Below are positions 42,417 to 51,563 of a stretch of DNA of 64,000 bases, piece by piece (within the stretch, counting starts at the first letter, position 1; each line of letters begins with the position of its first letter). The notes under the pieces are model-generated. The model was not told the DNA's origin. It searched no databases and was given only the letters and a program-made list of their open reading frames with translations. A program made the position numbers and the translations under genes. Source of the DNA: Pseudanabaena sp. Salubria-1 (GTDB lineage: Bacteria; Cyanobacteriota; Cyanobacteriia; Pseudanabaenales; Pseudanabaenaceae). The stretch lies in contig JALQCR010000002.1 in the NCBI GenBank assembly GCA_023336205.1, forward strand, positions 186,001-250,000. The letters are read 5' to 3'.

Positions 42417-45065
42417 CGGTTTTATGCGTTGATGTTTGTGGCTTTGACTGGGATTTTTGGCATGGTGTCACCGCCTGATTTGGCTTTGATGACGGCTCAG
42501 GCGCAGACAACTCAAGACCGCAAAGCAGAGGCAGATCGGCTATTGCAGCAAGGGATTCAACAATTCTCGATTGGTCAATTTGAAGCCGCGTTACAGCCAT
42601 TGGAACAAGCCTTAACAATCTATCGCGCCATCAAAGATCGCCGTGGGGAAGGAAATGCACTCGGAAACCTAGGACTTTCTTATATTCCTCTCGGCTATTT
42701 TGGCAAGGCGATTGATTTTCAGTTGCAAAGCTTAGCGATCGCAAGGGAAATTAAAGATCGAAATGGCGAGGGAAAAGCGCTCGAAAATCTGGGACTTATT
42801 TACATTAATCTCGGCAAATATGACAAGGTGGTTGATTTTCAGTTGCAAAGCCTAGCGATCGCAAGGGAAATTAAAGATCGCCTTGGTGTGGAACAGTCAC
42901 TCGAAAATCTGGGAAATGCTTATCTTGTTCTCGGCAAATATGACAAGGCGATTGAATTTTATTTGCAAAGCTTAGCGATCGCAAGGGAAATTAAAGATCG
43001 AAATGGCGAGGGAAAAGCGCTCAGAAATTTAGGAAATGCTTATCTTGCTTTCGGCAAATATGACAAGGCGATTGATTTTCAGTTGCAAAGCTTAGCGATC
43101 GTAAGGGAAATCAAAGATCGCAGTGGAGAGAGGGATTCATTCTTACGTCTGGGATCTATTTACATTGTTCTCGGTAAATATGACAAGGCGATTGATTTTC
43201 ATTTGCAAAGCTTAGCGATCGTAAGGGAAATCAAAGATCGACAAGGTGAGTGTGTATGGCTTGGAGTGCTGGGAGGTACTTACATGCTTCTCAGCGAATA
43301 TGACAAGGCGATTGAATCTCATTTGCAAAGCTTAGCGATTGCAAGGGAACTTAAAAGTCTCAGTCTTGAGAGTACATCACTAGCATCTCTCGGATTTATC
43401 TTTAAGCAGATCAAACAATCCGAACTAGCCATCCTCTTTTATAAACAATCCGTCAATACCACTGAATACATCCGTCAAGACATCAAAAAAATTAGCAAAG
43501 AAGAACAACTATCTTATCGAAATACGGTAATAGATGGATATCGTCGTCTAGCCGATCTCCTACTCGAAAAAGATCGCGTCATGGAAGCACTGCAAGTACT
43601 AGACCTGCTCAAAGTCCAAGATCTGCAAGACTTCCTAAAAGATGTAAAAGGGAACGATCGCACTGCTATCGGTGTAGAAATGCTACCCCAAGAACAGAAA
43701 TTCCTAGACGAATTTAACACCATCCAAGATCGTGCCGTCAAATTAGGAGGCGAACTCACCGAATTGCGAAAACTGCAAACCCTTACCCCCAGACAACAAC
43801 AACGCCTTAATGAAATCGAACAAATCCAACAACAAGTCAACCAACAACTCACCGCCCACCTCCAAAGCGATAGCACCAAAACCCTAATCGCCCAACTCCA
43901 ACAAACCGCCGCCAAACAAAATACTAATCTCAATGCTTACAAAGACCTCAGCGCTAGAGTCCAACGTCTCGGACAAGGAACTGCCCTCTTCTATCCATTA
44001 ATCCTCGATAACCGCATCGAACTCGTTCTCTTTATCCCCAACCAACCGCCGATCCATCGTAGCGTCAATATCAAACAAACTGAACTCCAAGCCGAAATCA
44101 AAACCTTCCGCCAACAACTCGAAGCCCAAAGCCCTAATATCGAAACCACCGCCAATGAACTATACAAAAAACTAATCGCTCCCATCGAACCCGACCTCAA
44201 AGCCGCCAAAATCCAAACGATCATCTACGCACCCGATGGACAAATGCGCTATGTCCCCCTCGCCGCCCTCCATGATGGCAAACAATGGCTAGTCGAACGC
44301 TACCTCATCAACAACGTCACCGCCGTCAGCCTCACCAACCTCGACCCTAACCCCAATCAACAATCCCAAGTCCTCGCAGGAGCCTTTGAGAAAGGGAAAT
44401 ATAGCTTCACCGTCAATGACAAAAGCTATAACTTTGTTGGACTTCCCTTCGCAGGTAAAGAAGTCACCGACCTCGCTCAAACCATTCCCAATACCGTCAA
44501 ACTCGTAGACAACGAATTCAGTCGGGCTAAAGTCCTGCCCAACATGAAAACCAGCAACATCATCCATCTCGCTACCCATGCCGCCTTTGTCGAAGGTTCA
44601 CCCGACAACTCATTTATCCTGCTCGGCAACGGCGATCGCATTAACCTCCGCGAAGTATCGGAATGGGACTTACCCAACGTAACCCTAGTAGTCCTCAGTG
44701 CTTGTCAAACCGCACTCGGTGGCAACCTCGGTAACGGGATAGAAATCTTAGGCTTTGGCTATCAGTTACAACGGGCAAAGGTTAGAGCCGCGATCGCCTC
44801 ATTATGGACAGTCTCCGATGGTGGCACACAGCAATTAATGAGCGCCTTTTACACCGCCATCAAAACAGGCAAAGTCTCCCATGCTGAAGCATTGCGACAA
44901 GCACAGGTGGCGCTGATTACTGGCGATTACGAAGCATTAGGTGAACCAAGGGGCGAGTTTGTATCCGTTGAACCTCGTCTCCGTGCCAAGCCAAGTTCTG
45001 CTCCAACAAAGCTCACTCATCCCTACTACTGGGCACCTTTTATTATGATTGGTAATGGTTTATAA
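42408..45065 (+). CDS. Exported TPR-CHAT protease-like protein 3
   Basis: 885 residues from ATG 42408. The signal peptide (MASRFYALMFVALTGIFGMV) ends near AQAQ. About eight TPR units of 40 residues (YDKAIDFQLQSLAIAREIK type) follow. Their 120-base DNA repeats are very alike, with HIP1-like TAGCGATCGCAAGGG in each. The CHAT domain has HLATHAAF (about 44.57 kb) and VVLSACQTALGG (about 44.70 kb), and ends LTHPYYWAPFIMIGNGL. From ~43430 to the end it is nearly identical to CHAT gene 4. Exported cysteine-peptidase-like protein; substrate unknown. Confidence 0.92.
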   Translation: MASRFYALMFVALTGIFGMVSPPDLALMTAQAQTTQDRKAEADRLLQQGIQQFSIGQFEAALQPLEQALTIYRAIKDRRGEGNALGNLGLSYIPLGYFGKAIDFQLQSLAIAREIKDRNGEGKALENLGLIYINLGKYDKVVDFQLQSLAIAREIKDRLGVEQSLENLGNAYLVLGKYDKAIEFYLQSLAIAREIKDRNGEGKALRNLGNAYLAFGKYDKAIDFQLQSLAIVREIKDRSGERDSFLRLGSIYIVLGKYDKAIDFHLQSLAIVREIKDRQGECVWLGVLGGTYMLLSEYDKAIESHLQSLAIARELKSLSLESTSLASLGFIFKQIKQSELAILFYKQSVNTTEYIRQDIKKISKEEQLSYRNTVIDGYRRLADLLLEKDRVMEALQVLDLLKVQDLQDFLKDVKGNDRTAIGVEMLPQEQKFLDEFNTIQDRAVKLGGELTELRKLQTLTPRQQQRLNEIEQIQQQVNQQLTAHLQSDSTKTLIAQLQQTAAKQNTNLNAYKDLSARVQRLGQGTALFYPLILDNRIELVLFIPNQPPIHRSVNIKQTELQAEIKTFRQQLEAQSPNIETTANELYKKLIAPIEPDLKAAKIQTIIYAPDGQMRYVPLAALHDGKQWLVERYLINNVTAVSLTNLDPNPNQQSQVLAGAFEKGKYSFTVNDKSYNFVGLPFAGKEVTDLAQTIPNTVKLVDNEFSRAKVLPNMKTSNIIHLATHAAFVEGSPDNSFILLGNGDRINLREVSEWDLPNVTLVVLSACQTALGGNLGNGIEILGFGYQLQRAKVRAAIASLWTVSDGGTQQLMSAFYTAIKTGKVSHAEALRQAQVALITGDYEALGEPRGEFVSVEPRLRAKPSSAPTKLTHPYYWAPFIMIGNGL

Positions 45066-45074
45066 CAAGGACAG

Positions 45075-45185
45075 AAAAAATCGGGGGTCTTAAAGTTGCA
45101 CTAGTAAAATATTGATCGCCAATATACAATCAAACAACTGCTTCTTAAACTTTTTCCTTTTTCCTTGGATATTGTTATGGCTTCA
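45075..45185 (+). repeat. CHAT leader repeat, unit B
   Basis: A second copy of the ~110-base leader, upstream of CHAT gene 4, differing from unit A at only a few bases (for example GGGGGTCTTAAAG for GGGGATCTCAAAG). It starts within ten bases of the preceding stop codon, as expected if leader plus gene was the duplicated unit. Confidence 0.85.
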
Positions 45186-48100
45186 CGGTTTTATGCGTTG
45201 ATGTTTGTGGCTTTGACTGGGATTTTGGGCATGGTGTCGCCGCCCAATTTGGCTTTGATGACGGTTCAGGCGCAAACAACTAAAGATCGCGAAGCAGAGG
45301 CAGATAGGCTGTTGGATCTGGGAATTAAAGCGAGACGTGCAAGTCAGTACAAAAATGCAATAGAATCCGATCTTAAGGCTCTTGCAATTTGTCGCGAACT
45401 CAAAGATCGTGATTGTGAAGGTCGTGCTTATAGCGGATTAGGACTTGGATATTACTATTTAGGTCAATATGACAAAGCGATCGAGTTCCATCTGCAAGCT
45501 TTAGCGATCGCGCAGGAAATCAAAGACCGTCGCGGTGAGGGGCAGTCGCTGGGAAATCTGGGAAGCGCTTACCGAAACCTCGGCAAATATGGCAAAGCGA
45601 TCGAGTTCCATCTGCAAAACTTAGCGATCACGCAGGAAATCAAAGACCGTCTTGGTGAGGAAGCAGCGCTGGGAAATCTGGGAAGCGCTTACCGAAACCT
45701 TGGCAAATATGAAAAAGCGATCGAGTTCCAACAGCAAAGCTTAGCGATCTCGAGGGAAATCAAAGACCGTCTCGGTGAGGGACAGTCGCTGGGAAATCTG
45801 GGAAACGCTTACTATTCTCTCGGCAAATATGAAAAAGCGATCGAGTTCCAACAGCAAAGCTTAGCGATCTCGAGGGAAATCAAAGACCGTCGCGGTGAGG
45901 GACAGTCGCTGGGAAATCTGGGAAACGCTTACTTTTCCCTCAGCAAATATGAAAAAGTGATCGAGTTCCAACAGCAAAGCTTAGCGATCGCGCGGGAAAT
46001 CAAAGACCGTCTCGGTGAGGGAAAGGCGCTGGGAAATCTGGGAAACGCTTACTTTTCCCTCGGCAAATATGAAAAAGTGATTGAGTTTCAACAGCAAAGC
46101 TTAGCGATCGCGCGGGAAATCAAAGACCGTCTCGGTGAGGGAAAAGCGCTGGGAAATCTGGGAAACGCTTACTTTTCCCTCGGCAAATATGAAAAAGCGA
46201 TCGAGTTCCAACTGCAAAGATTAGCGATCGCGCGGGAAATCAAAGACCGTCTCGGTGAGGGGCAGTCGCTGGGAAATTTGGGAAGCGCTTACTTTTCCCT
46301 CGGCAAATATGAAAAAGCGATCGAGTTCCAACTGCAAAGCTTAGCGATCACACGGGAAATCAAAAACCGTAGCGGTGAGGGAAAGGCGCTGGGAAATTTG
46401 GGAAGCGCTTACTTTTCCCTCGGCAAATATGAAAAAGCGATCGAGTTCCAACTGCAAAGCTTAGCGATCGCACGGGAAATCAAAAACCGTAGCGGCGAGG
46501 GACAGTCTCTGGGAAATCTGGGAATCGCTTACTATTTCCTCGGCAAATATGACAAAGCGATCAAGTTCCAACTGCAAAGCTTAGCGATCACGCGGGAAAT
46601 CATAGACCGTGGCGGTGAGGGACTTTCGCTCGGAAATCTGGGTCTTGCCTTTAATAAAGTCAATCAACGCGAACTAGCCATTCTCTTTTACAAACAATCC
46701 GTCAACGTGCGAGAAAGCATCCGTAAAGATATTAGAGGACTCAACAAAGAAGAACAACAATCTTATCGAGACACAGTAATCAATGGCTATCAGAGCCTTG
46801 CCGATCGCCTCCTCCAAAAAGACCGAGTAATGGAAGCACTGCAAGTGCTAGATCTGCTAAAAGTCCAAGACCTCCAAGATTTTCTAAAAGATGTAAAAGG
46901 GAACGATCGCACTGCCCTCGGTGTAGAAATGCTCCCCCAAGAACAAAAATTCCTAGATGAATACAACACCATCCAAGATCGCGCCGTCAAACTAGGCGGC
47001 GAACTCACCGAACTGCGAAAACTGCAAACACTCACCCCCAGCCAACAACAACGCCTCAATGAAATCGAACAAATCCAACAACAAGTTAACCAACAACTCA
47101 TCGCCCACCTCCAAAGCGACAGCACCAAAACCCTAATCGCCCAACTCCAACAAACTGCCGCCAAACAAAACACTAATCTCAATGCTTACAAAGACCTCAG
47201 CGTCAGAGTCCAACGCCTCGGACAAGGAACTGCTCTCTTCTATCCATTGATTCTCGATAACCGCATCGAACTCGTTCTCTTTATCCCCAACCAACCACCG
47301 ATCCATCGCAGCGTCAATATCAAGCAAACCGCACTCGAAGCTGAAATCAAAACCTTCCGCCAACAACTCGAAGCCCGAAACCCCAACATTGAAACTACCG
47401 CCAATCAACTTTACCAAAAACTAATCGCTCCCATCGAACCCGACCTAAAAGCCGCCAAAATCCAAACGATCATCTACGCACCCGATGGACAAATGCGCTA
47501 TGTCCCCCTCGCCGCCCTCCATGATGGCAAACAATGGCTAGTCGAACGCTACCTAATCAACAACGTCACCGCCGTCAGCCTCACCAACCTCGACCCTAAC
47601 CCCAATCAACAATCCCAAGTCCTCGCAGGAGCCTTTGAGAAAGGGAAATACAGCTTCACCGTCAATGAAAAAAGCTATAACTTCGTTGGACTTCCCTTCG
47701 CAGGTAAAGAAGTCACCGACCTCGCTCAAACCATTCCCAATACCGTCAAACTGGTAGACAACGAATTCAGTCGGGCGAAAGTCCTGCCCAACATGAAAAC
47801 CAGCAACATTATCCATCTTGCTACTCATGCCGCCTTTGTTGAAGGTTCACCCGATAACTCATTTATCCTGCTCGGTAACGGCGATCGCATTAACCTCCGC
47901 GAAGTATCCGAATGGGACTTACCCAACGTAACCCTAGTAGTCCTCAGCGCTTGTCAAACCGCCCTCGGTGGCAACCTCGGTAACGGGATTGAAATCTTAG
48001 GTTTTGGCTACCAGTTACAACGGGCAAAGGTCAGAGCGGCGATCGCCTCATTATGGGCAGTCTCCGATGGTGGCACACAGCAATTAATGAGCGCCTTTTA

Positions 48101-48314
48101 CACCGCCATCAAAACAGGCAAAGTCTCCCATGCTGAAGCATTGCGACAGGCACAGGTAGCGCTGATTACTGGCAATTATGAAGCATTAGGCGAACCAAGG
48201 GGCGAGTTCGTATCCGTTGAACCTCGTCTCCGAGCCAAGCCAAGTTCTGTTCCAACAAAGCTCACTCATCCCTACTACTGGGCACCTTTTATTATGATTG
48301 GTAATGGTTTGTAA
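45177..48314 (+). CDS. Exported TPR-CHAT protease-like protein 4, longest regular TPR array
   Basis: 1045 residues from ATG 45177, with the same signal peptide type as protein 3. About 12 TPR units of 40 residues run from ~45340 to ~46660. Most are almost the same at the DNA level (GGAAATCTGGGAA, GCTTACTTTTCCCTCGGC), a sign of recent unit expansion. The CHAT domain has HLATHAAF (about 47.82 kb) and VVLSACQTALGG (about 47.95 kb). The part after the TPRs is nearly identical to protein 3. TPR units differ in number between the two, so ligand binding may differ while the protease end stays constant. Confidence 0.92.
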   Translation: MASRFYALMFVALTGILGMVSPPNLALMTVQAQTTKDREAEADRLLDLGIKARRASQYKNAIESDLKALAICRELKDRDCEGRAYSGLGLGYYYLGQYDKAIEFHLQALAIAQEIKDRRGEGQSLGNLGSAYRNLGKYGKAIEFHLQNLAITQEIKDRLGEEAALGNLGSAYRNLGKYEKAIEFQQQSLAISREIKDRLGEGQSLGNLGNAYYSLGKYEKAIEFQQQSLAISREIKDRRGEGQSLGNLGNAYFSLSKYEKVIEFQQQSLAIAREIKDRLGEGKALGNLGNAYFSLGKYEKVIEFQQQSLAIAREIKDRLGEGKALGNLGNAYFSLGKYEKAIEFQLQRLAIAREIKDRLGEGQSLGNLGSAYFSLGKYEKAIEFQLQSLAITREIKNRSGEGKALGNLGSAYFSLGKYEKAIEFQLQSLAIAREIKNRSGEGQSLGNLGIAYYFLGKYDKAIKFQLQSLAITREIIDRGGEGLSLGNLGLAFNKVNQRELAILFYKQSVNVRESIRKDIRGLNKEEQQSYRDTVINGYQSLADRLLQKDRVMEALQVLDLLKVQDLQDFLKDVKGNDRTALGVEMLPQEQKFLDEYNTIQDRAVKLGGELTELRKLQTLTPSQQQRLNEIEQIQQQVNQQLIAHLQSDSTKTLIAQLQQTAAKQNTNLNAYKDLSVRVQRLGQGTALFYPLILDNRIELVLFIPNQPPIHRSVNIKQTALEAEIKTFRQQLEARNPNIETTANQLYQKLIAPIEPDLKAAKIQTIIYAPDGQMRYVPLAALHDGKQWLVERYLINNVTAVSLTNLDPNPNQQSQVLAGAFEKGKYSFTVNEKSYNFVGLPFAGKEVTDLAQTIPNTVKLVDNEFSRAKVLPNMKTSNIIHLATHAAFVEGSPDNSFILLGNGDRINLREVSEWDLPNVTLVVLSACQTALGGNLGNGIEILGFGYQLQRAKVRAAIASLWAVSDGGTQQLMSAFYTAIKTGKVSHAEALRQAQVALITGNYEALGEPRGEFVSVEPRLRAKPSSVPTKLTHPYYWAPFIMIGNGL

Positions 48315-48322
48315 CAAGGACG

Positions 48323-48434
48323 GGAAAAATCGGGGATCTCAAAGTTGCGCTAGTAAAATATTGATCGCCAATATACAATCAAACAACTGCTTCTTAAACT
48401 TTTTCCTTTTTCCTTGGATATTGTTATGGCTTCG
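48323..48434 (+). repeat. CHAT leader repeat, unit C
   Basis: A third copy of the leader, upstream of CHAT gene 5, again starting within about ten bases of the preceding stop. It differs by a few bases from units A and B (for example GTTGCGCTAG for GTTGCACTAG). Confidence 0.85.
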
Positions 48435-51400
48435 CGATTTTATGCGTTGATGTTTGTCGCTATGACTGGGATTTTGGGCATGGTGTTGCCGCCTGATTTG
48501 GCTTTGATGGTGGCTCAGGCGCAAACAACTCAAGACCTTCAGGATGAGGCATTACGCTTGCTTAAGCGAGGACAGCACTTCACACAATCTGAGCAATACC
48601 AAAAAGCAATTGATTCCTTTCAGCAGTCTTTAGCAATTTATAGACAACTGGAAAATACTAAAGCTGAACTTTCTCTTCTCCTTGCTATTGGAGCTAATTA
48701 TGTTTTGCTTGGGGATATTCAAAAGGGACGAGAATCTTTTCTGCAATCTATCGAAATAGCGAAGAAGATCGGAGATCGGGCAACAGAAGCCAGAGTAACT
48801 AATTTGCTTAATAAAATAAGTCAATCATTGCCATCATCGACAACCCCAAACCGCAAAGTAGAGGCAGATCGGCTATTTAATCAAGGAAATCAGCAATCCA
48901 ATATTAGCCAGTTTGAAGCAGCATTTCAGTCATGGCAGCAAGCACTGATAATCTATCGGGAAATCAAAGACCGTCTCGGTGAGGGACAGTCGCTGGGAAA
49001 TCTGGGACTCGCTTACTATTACCTTGGCAAATATGACAAAGCGATCGAGTTCCAACTGCAAAGCTTAGCGATTACGCGGGAAATCAAAGACCGTAACGGT
49101 GAGGGACAGTCGCTAGGAAATCTGGGAGGTGCATACTATTCCCTCGGCAAATATGACAAAGCGATCGAGTTCTATCTGCAAGCTTTAGCAATCTTACGGG
49201 AAATCAAAGACCGTAGTGGTGAGAGCCGTGTGCTGGGAAATCTGGGAAGTGCATACTATTCCCTCGGCAAATATGACAAAGCGATCGAGTTCCAACTGCA
49301 AAGCTTAGCGATCACGCGGGAAATTAAAGACCGTCTCGGTGAGGGGGGTGTGCTGGGAAATCTGGGAAACGCTTACGTTACCCTCGGCAAATATGACAAA
49401 GCGATCGAGTTCTATCTGCAAACTTTAGCAATCTTACGGGAAATCAAATACCGTATCGGTGAGGGAAATGCGCTGGGAAATCTGGGAAGTGCATACCAAG
49501 CCCTCGGCAAATATGACAAAGCGAGTGAGTTCCATCTGCAAAGCTTAGCAATCTTACGGGAAATCAAAGACCGTAGCGGTGAGGGGGGTGTGCTGGGAAA
49601 TCTGGGAATTGTTTACTATTCCCTCGGAAAATATGACACAGCGATCGAGTTCTATCTGCAAAGCTTAGAGATCACGCGGGAAATCAAAGACCGTAGCGGT
49701 GAGGGAACGGCGCTGAATAATTTAGCTGCTGCCTACGAAAAACTAAATCGTGATCGAGAAGCAATGATTTATTATCAGCAAGTATTGACCATTTTTAGAG
49801 AGATTGGCGGCAGAAATGGCGAAGGTTATGCTCTCGCAAATCTAGGAAATGTATTATCCAAAGCCAAACGCCCCGAACTAGCCATTCTCTTTTACAAACA
49901 ATCGATTAACGTCCGCGAAGCGATCCGCAAAGACATCAGCAAACTTGATAAAGATATCCAAAAATCCTATTTAGCCAGAGTCGAATCTACCTATCGCGAC
50001 CTCGCCGATCTCCTACTCAAGCAAGACCGCATCCTCGAAGCTCAACAAGTCCTCGACCTCCTCAAAGTCGAAGAACTCAACGAATACCTCCGCACCCCCA
50101 CCCGCAGCGAAAAGACCGAACAAGGAACAGAACTGCGAACTCAAGAAAAAACCTTCATCGCCCTTGCGATCGAACTCGATGATCTGCAAAAGCGTAAACT
50201 TGCTAACAACATCACCGCCGCCGAACAAGAAAGACTGAATAAACTCGTCAAATCCGAACAAAAACAACAAGATCAATTTATCTCCTTTCTCGATAGCGAA
50301 CCCGTCCAAACCCTAGTCAAAGAGCTGCGCGTGAAGGAACAACAACAAAACGTCGATATTACCAACAACTTTCAAAATCTCCGCACCGATATCCTTGCTC
50401 AACATCCCAACGCCGTTCTCCTCTATCCCCTCATCCTCGAAGAGCGCCTCGAACTAATTCTGGTTACTGCCAAAACTACCCCCATCCGCCGCACCATTAA
50501 CATCAAGCGCGAAAAACTGAATAAAGAAATTGGTGATTTTCTGACAAAACTGAGAGACTCAGGCTCACAAGATGTCAAATTACCTGCCCAGCAAATGTAT
50601 ACATGGCTAATCAAACCCTTTGAAACAGAACTAGCCGAACTAAAAATCGACACGATCGTCTATGCGCCCGATGGACAGTTGCGCTATATTCCTCTCGCCG
50701 CTCTCCACGATGGTAAACAATGGCTAGTCGAAAAATATCGCGTCAACAACATCACCGCCGCCTCTCTCACTAAGTTTAATAAACCGCCAATCGCCACACC
50801 CAAGATCTTTGCAGGAGCCTTTGGCAATGTCAACAAACAAGGATTTGCAGGACTCCCCGCCACCATTACCGAAGTCAAAAAAATAAGCGATCGCTTTCCT
50901 AATACCACCACCCTTGTGGAAACCGCCTTCACCAAAGAATTAACCACCACCAACTCCAATTCCTACACTATTCTCCATCTTGCCACCCACGGACAACTCT
51001 CCACAGACGATCCCAAAGATTCCTTCATTCTCTTTGGCGATGGCGAGAAAGCGACAATTTCTGATATTCGTAAATGGGCGTTAACCAATGTGGATTTAGT
51101 GGTGTTGAGTGCCTGTCAGTCAGGACTTGGCAGCAAGTTAGGAAACGGTGTCGAGATTCTGGGCTTAGGCTATCAAATGCAAGCCGCAGGTGCAAGAATG
51201 TCGATCGCTTCCCTCTGGAAAGTCTCTGATGCAGGTACAGAGAAACTCATGGATGCTTTTTATACGGCGGTGAAAACAGGCAAAGTCTCCAATGTGGAGG
51301 CATTAAGACAGGCTCAGGTTGCCATGATTACGGATAATTATGAAGATTTGGGCGAGACGCGAGGTATTGTGTCGATTGAGGCGCGTCCTCCAAGGACAAC

Positions 51401-51476
51401 ATCATCCACCGCGCCCACTAAAATCAGTCATCCCTATTACTGGGCTGCTTTTATTTTGATTGGTAACGGTTTATAA
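48426..51476 (+). CDS. Exported TPR-CHAT protease-like protein 5
   Basis: 1016 residues from ATG 48426. The signal peptide matches proteins 3 and 4, but residues ~35-140 form an extra, divergent TPR-like region (RLLKRGQHFTQSEQYQKAID). About nine regular TPR units follow. The linker and CHAT domain are closer to proteins 1 and 2 than to 3 and 4. His is in HLATHGQL (about 50.98 kb) and Cys in VVLSACQSGLGS (about 51.12 kb). It therefore looks like a mosaic: leader and signal peptide of the 3/4 type joined to a different CHAT end. Confidence 0.92.
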   Translation: MASRFYALMFVAMTGILGMVLPPDLALMVAQAQTTQDLQDEALRLLKRGQHFTQSEQYQKAIDSFQQSLAIYRQLENTKAELSLLLAIGANYVLLGDIQKGRESFLQSIEIAKKIGDRATEARVTNLLNKISQSLPSSTTPNRKVEADRLFNQGNQQSNISQFEAAFQSWQQALIIYREIKDRLGEGQSLGNLGLAYYYLGKYDKAIEFQLQSLAITREIKDRNGEGQSLGNLGGAYYSLGKYDKAIEFYLQALAILREIKDRSGESRVLGNLGSAYYSLGKYDKAIEFQLQSLAITREIKDRLGEGGVLGNLGNAYVTLGKYDKAIEFYLQTLAILREIKYRIGEGNALGNLGSAYQALGKYDKASEFHLQSLAILREIKDRSGEGGVLGNLGIVYYSLGKYDTAIEFYLQSLEITREIKDRSGEGTALNNLAAAYEKLNRDREAMIYYQQVLTIFREIGGRNGEGYALANLGNVLSKAKRPELAILFYKQSINVREAIRKDISKLDKDIQKSYLARVESTYRDLADLLLKQDRILEAQQVLDLLKVEELNEYLRTPTRSEKTEQGTELRTQEKTFIALAIELDDLQKRKLANNITAAEQERLNKLVKSEQKQQDQFISFLDSEPVQTLVKELRVKEQQQNVDITNNFQNLRTDILAQHPNAVLLYPLILEERLELILVTAKTTPIRRTINIKREKLNKEIGDFLTKLRDSGSQDVKLPAQQMYTWLIKPFETELAELKIDTIVYAPDGQLRYIPLAALHDGKQWLVEKYRVNNITAASLTKFNKPPIATPKIFAGAFGNVNKQGFAGLPATITEVKKISDRFPNTTTLVETAFTKELTTTNSNSYTILHLATHGQLSTDDPKDSFILFGDGEKATISDIRKWALTNVDLVVLSACQSGLGSKLGNGVEILGLGYQMQAAGARMSIASLWKVSDAGTEKLMDAFYTAVKTGKVSNVEALRQAQVAMITDNYEDLGETRGIVSIEARPPRTTSSTAPTKISHPYYWAAFILIGNGL

Positions 51477-51482
51477 CATTGA

Positions 51483-51529
51483 CTTCAACTACGCTCAGTC
51501 AAAGTTACGATAGCTGAGCGTAGTCGAAG
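51483..51529. repeat. Inverted repeat hairpin between CHAT gene 5 and the caspase gene
   Basis: CTTCAACTACGCTCAG at 51483-51498 and CTGAGCGTAGTCGAAG at 51514-51529 are inverse with one mismatch. It resembles a common cyanobacterial interspersed hairpin. It could end transcription of the CHAT array or process the mRNA. Confidence 0.6.
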
Positions 51530-51563
51530 CTATCTCAAACTTTCAGCTAAAGAGAATTAAACT

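Noticed and set aside
43514..43933. Long antisense open frames inside the CHAT genes (also 46790-47182 and 36229-36603)
   Set aside because: They are mirror images of conserved coding sequence, low-complexity (Ser/Arg/Cys rich) and without start signals or homology.
42660..46660. Regular direct repeats of about 120 bases that could be taken for a CRISPR or satellite array
   Set aside because: They lie in open frames, encode 40-residue TPR units, have no unique spacers and are too long for CRISPR repeats.
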